DNA of 64,000 nt, taken from positions 14,980,329-15,044,328 of the forward strand of contig OX463836.1 in assembly GCA_949825045.1 (NCBI GenBank), read 5' to 3'. The notes beneath the pieces are model-generated. The model was not told the origin of the DNA, did not search any database, and was given only the letters and a program-made list of their open reading frames with translations. Source of the DNA: Argyresthia goedartella. Taxonomy: Eukaryota > Arthropoda > Insecta > Lepidoptera > Argyresthiidae. Positions 62,744 to 64,000 of this stretch are shown piece after piece (the first letter of the stretch is position 1; every line of letters starts with the position of its first letter). A program made the translations under genes and the position numbers.

Positions 62744-64000
62744 ATGGTTGTTAATTGTTGCGTTAGTGGTTGCGGAAGTGAATCGTATGCTGGATGCGGC
62801 ATATCTTTTCACCGGTAAGTAAGCCAACTTAAACATTTACATTGCTTTAGATATGTACAGTATAGTACATGATAGTACTCCGTAATTGCTTCTGTGCTGG
62901 CCCCACAGCCAACACTAGGATACCCCGTGTCGTGGGAACCAGAAACAGCGACGCCACCAACATTTATATCCCATTCCATGACCTGGGGATTTTTACAATA
63001 CCAAACATAAATTATGCTACGGTGACCATGCTATCGCATCTTACGCCGTACATATTTATAGTAAGTAGTTGATATTGATTGTAGGAAGTCAGCAGATACT
63101 TATACATTAAAGTTTGGTGTTTATTGTTACAGTTTCCCAAAAAATGAAGATATCCGACAAAAATGGCTCGCCTCCATGCAAATGACGCTTTTCATTCCGG
63201 AGAAATATTCGCGTGTCATCATTTCACACCCGAAGATTTTTACTGGGCGAATTCACGAAACATGTTAAAACCGAACGCAGTTCCATCGATACTTACGGTA
63301 ATTATTTTAATTTCTTGTACAAGCTAATATTTTGGTGTTTTTTGTGTGTGCTTTTTTTCCTTTTATAATGAACTAAACTGATCAACATATTTACTTTACA
63401 GCCCAGAAGTAAGAAAATTGAAGTACTTAGTAACATTTTGCTACAACATCCACAGCCAGAATGTTGTAGTAATAAAGAAAACATCCCTGCCGCTGCCTCT
63501 CTAAAAACAGCAACAAGTTCTACCACATGTGATTGTGAACCACCACGGAAGAAGCTTTGTTTAAGTTATAAGGAAGTAGGCATTCAGACAGAAATTAAGT
63601 GCCATTGTTTTTCTGATGAAATTTTGAAAAGAAAGGTGAAAGTTTTGTCACAAAGATTAAGTCGGCGAGAGAACACCCTACAAGAGATAGTAGAATACAT
63701 TGTATATTTGACCCAGCACACATGTTAAAATTATCCAGAAACATTTTTGCCGAAACAAACCTAAGATCGCAAAACGGTGACATAAATTTTAATTTTGTCA
63801 GAGAATTGCACAAATTGCAAGAGGAAGAGGGTTTCAGACTAAAAAATAAATTAAATGCCGGACATATTAACTTCTTCGGGAAAAAAATGAACGTGAAATT
63901 GGCAGCACAAACATTAAGTTCTTCAGTCGCAGATGCAATTGATTATTTAAGAACTACTGGGAACAAGGACTTCCAAAACAGTGAATCCACCACTGAATAT
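62744..64000 (+). pseudogene. THAP-domain, P-element/THAP9-like gene, 5' part
   Basis: Exon 1 (62744-62814) encodes MVVNCCVSGCGSESYAGCGI and SFHR. Exon 2 (63133-63299) encodes FPKNEDIRQKWLASMQ and, after a frame change near 63213, CHHFTPEDFYWANS and NAVPSIL. Together these give the C2CH THAP finger with its AVPTIF-like end. Exon 3 starts at 63402 (PRSKKIEVLSNILLQ) with a leucine-rich region. A second frame change near 63712 leads into LHKLQEEEGFRLKNKLNAGH and VKLAAQTLSSSVADAIDYL, a block shared by P-element and THAP9 transposases. It runs off the window. The frameshifts suggest an inactive copy unless they are base-call errors. Confidence 0.82.
62888..62995 (-). repeat. SINE fragment in intron 1 of the THAP gene
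   Basis: ggccccacagccaacactag and gtgtcgtgggaaccagaaac are the reverse complement of the body of the SINE at 57.5 kb. The tRNA head is absent. Confidence 0.75.

Noticed and set aside
1..64000. CRISPR arrays, operons, prophage or other prokaryotic systems
   Set aside because: The sequence is animal: spliced genes, SINEs and retrotransposons. The tandem arrays lack repeat-spacer structure.

Overview
The window looks like a lepidopteran (moth or butterfly) chromosome segment. The grounds are AT-rich DNA, canonical GT-AG introns, several tRNA-headed SINE families, many copies of a GGGTTCCGTACC-type interspersed repeat, and a dense mix of jockey/CR1/RTE retrotransposons with mariner, piggyBac and Harbinger-type DNA transposons. 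The species cannot be named from sequence alone. All family names rest on motif recognition, not on searches.

Host genes. The backbone is one plus-strand gene that I identify as SWT1, the nuclear PIN-domain RNA endonuclease of mRNP quality control. Nine exons can be placed from about 18.0 kb to 60.6 kb. Splice phases agree at every junction except one, where an exon for the PIN core is missing from what I can read. Nearly everything from 18.2 to 60.5 kb is therefore intron filled with transposable elements. At the right edge a THAP-domain, P-element/THAP9-like gene starts at 62.7 kb, carries frameshifts and runs off the window.

Layout. 0.5-3.5 kb: Harbinger and jockey fragments. 3.5-11.2 kb: a degenerate RTE-like retrotransposon with an OTU protease domain, split by an antisense CR1/jockey-type element at 5.5-9.1 kb. 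11.2-13.8 kb: two antisense RT fragments. 13.9-17.07 kb: a short LTR element with target duplications, PBS and PPT, containing a nearly complete maT (DD37D) transposon. 17.5 kb: a TA-flanked MITE. 18.5 kb: a piggyBac-like fragment in intron 1. 24.1-27.2 kb: a broken ISL2EU/Harbinger-type gene with DDE_4 and SWIM regions. 28.3-36.8 kb: a long jockey-group element interrupted by a mariner, a solo LTR and an antisense retroelement tail. 36.9-41.16 kb: a 4.26-kb DNA transposon with a five-exon transposase, probably Zator-like. 41.5-60 kb: SINEs, fold-back repeats, minisatellites, an hAT-like MITE and an antisense jockey RT. 60.9-61.5 kb: a fold-back repeat containing a solo LTR of the same family as the 14-17 kb element.

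The most unusual signal is a recurrent short inverted duplication inside coding parts of transposons. At two places (31.39-31.47 kb and 33.25-33.33 kb) both flanks of a 4-nt core are inverted and joined, giving two back-to-back hairpins with the same 4-nt loop. Collapsing them restores the reading-frame phase. Simple one-sided versions occur at 3.3 and 26.5 kb. This is either a specific break-repair/template-switch outcome or an assembly artefact.
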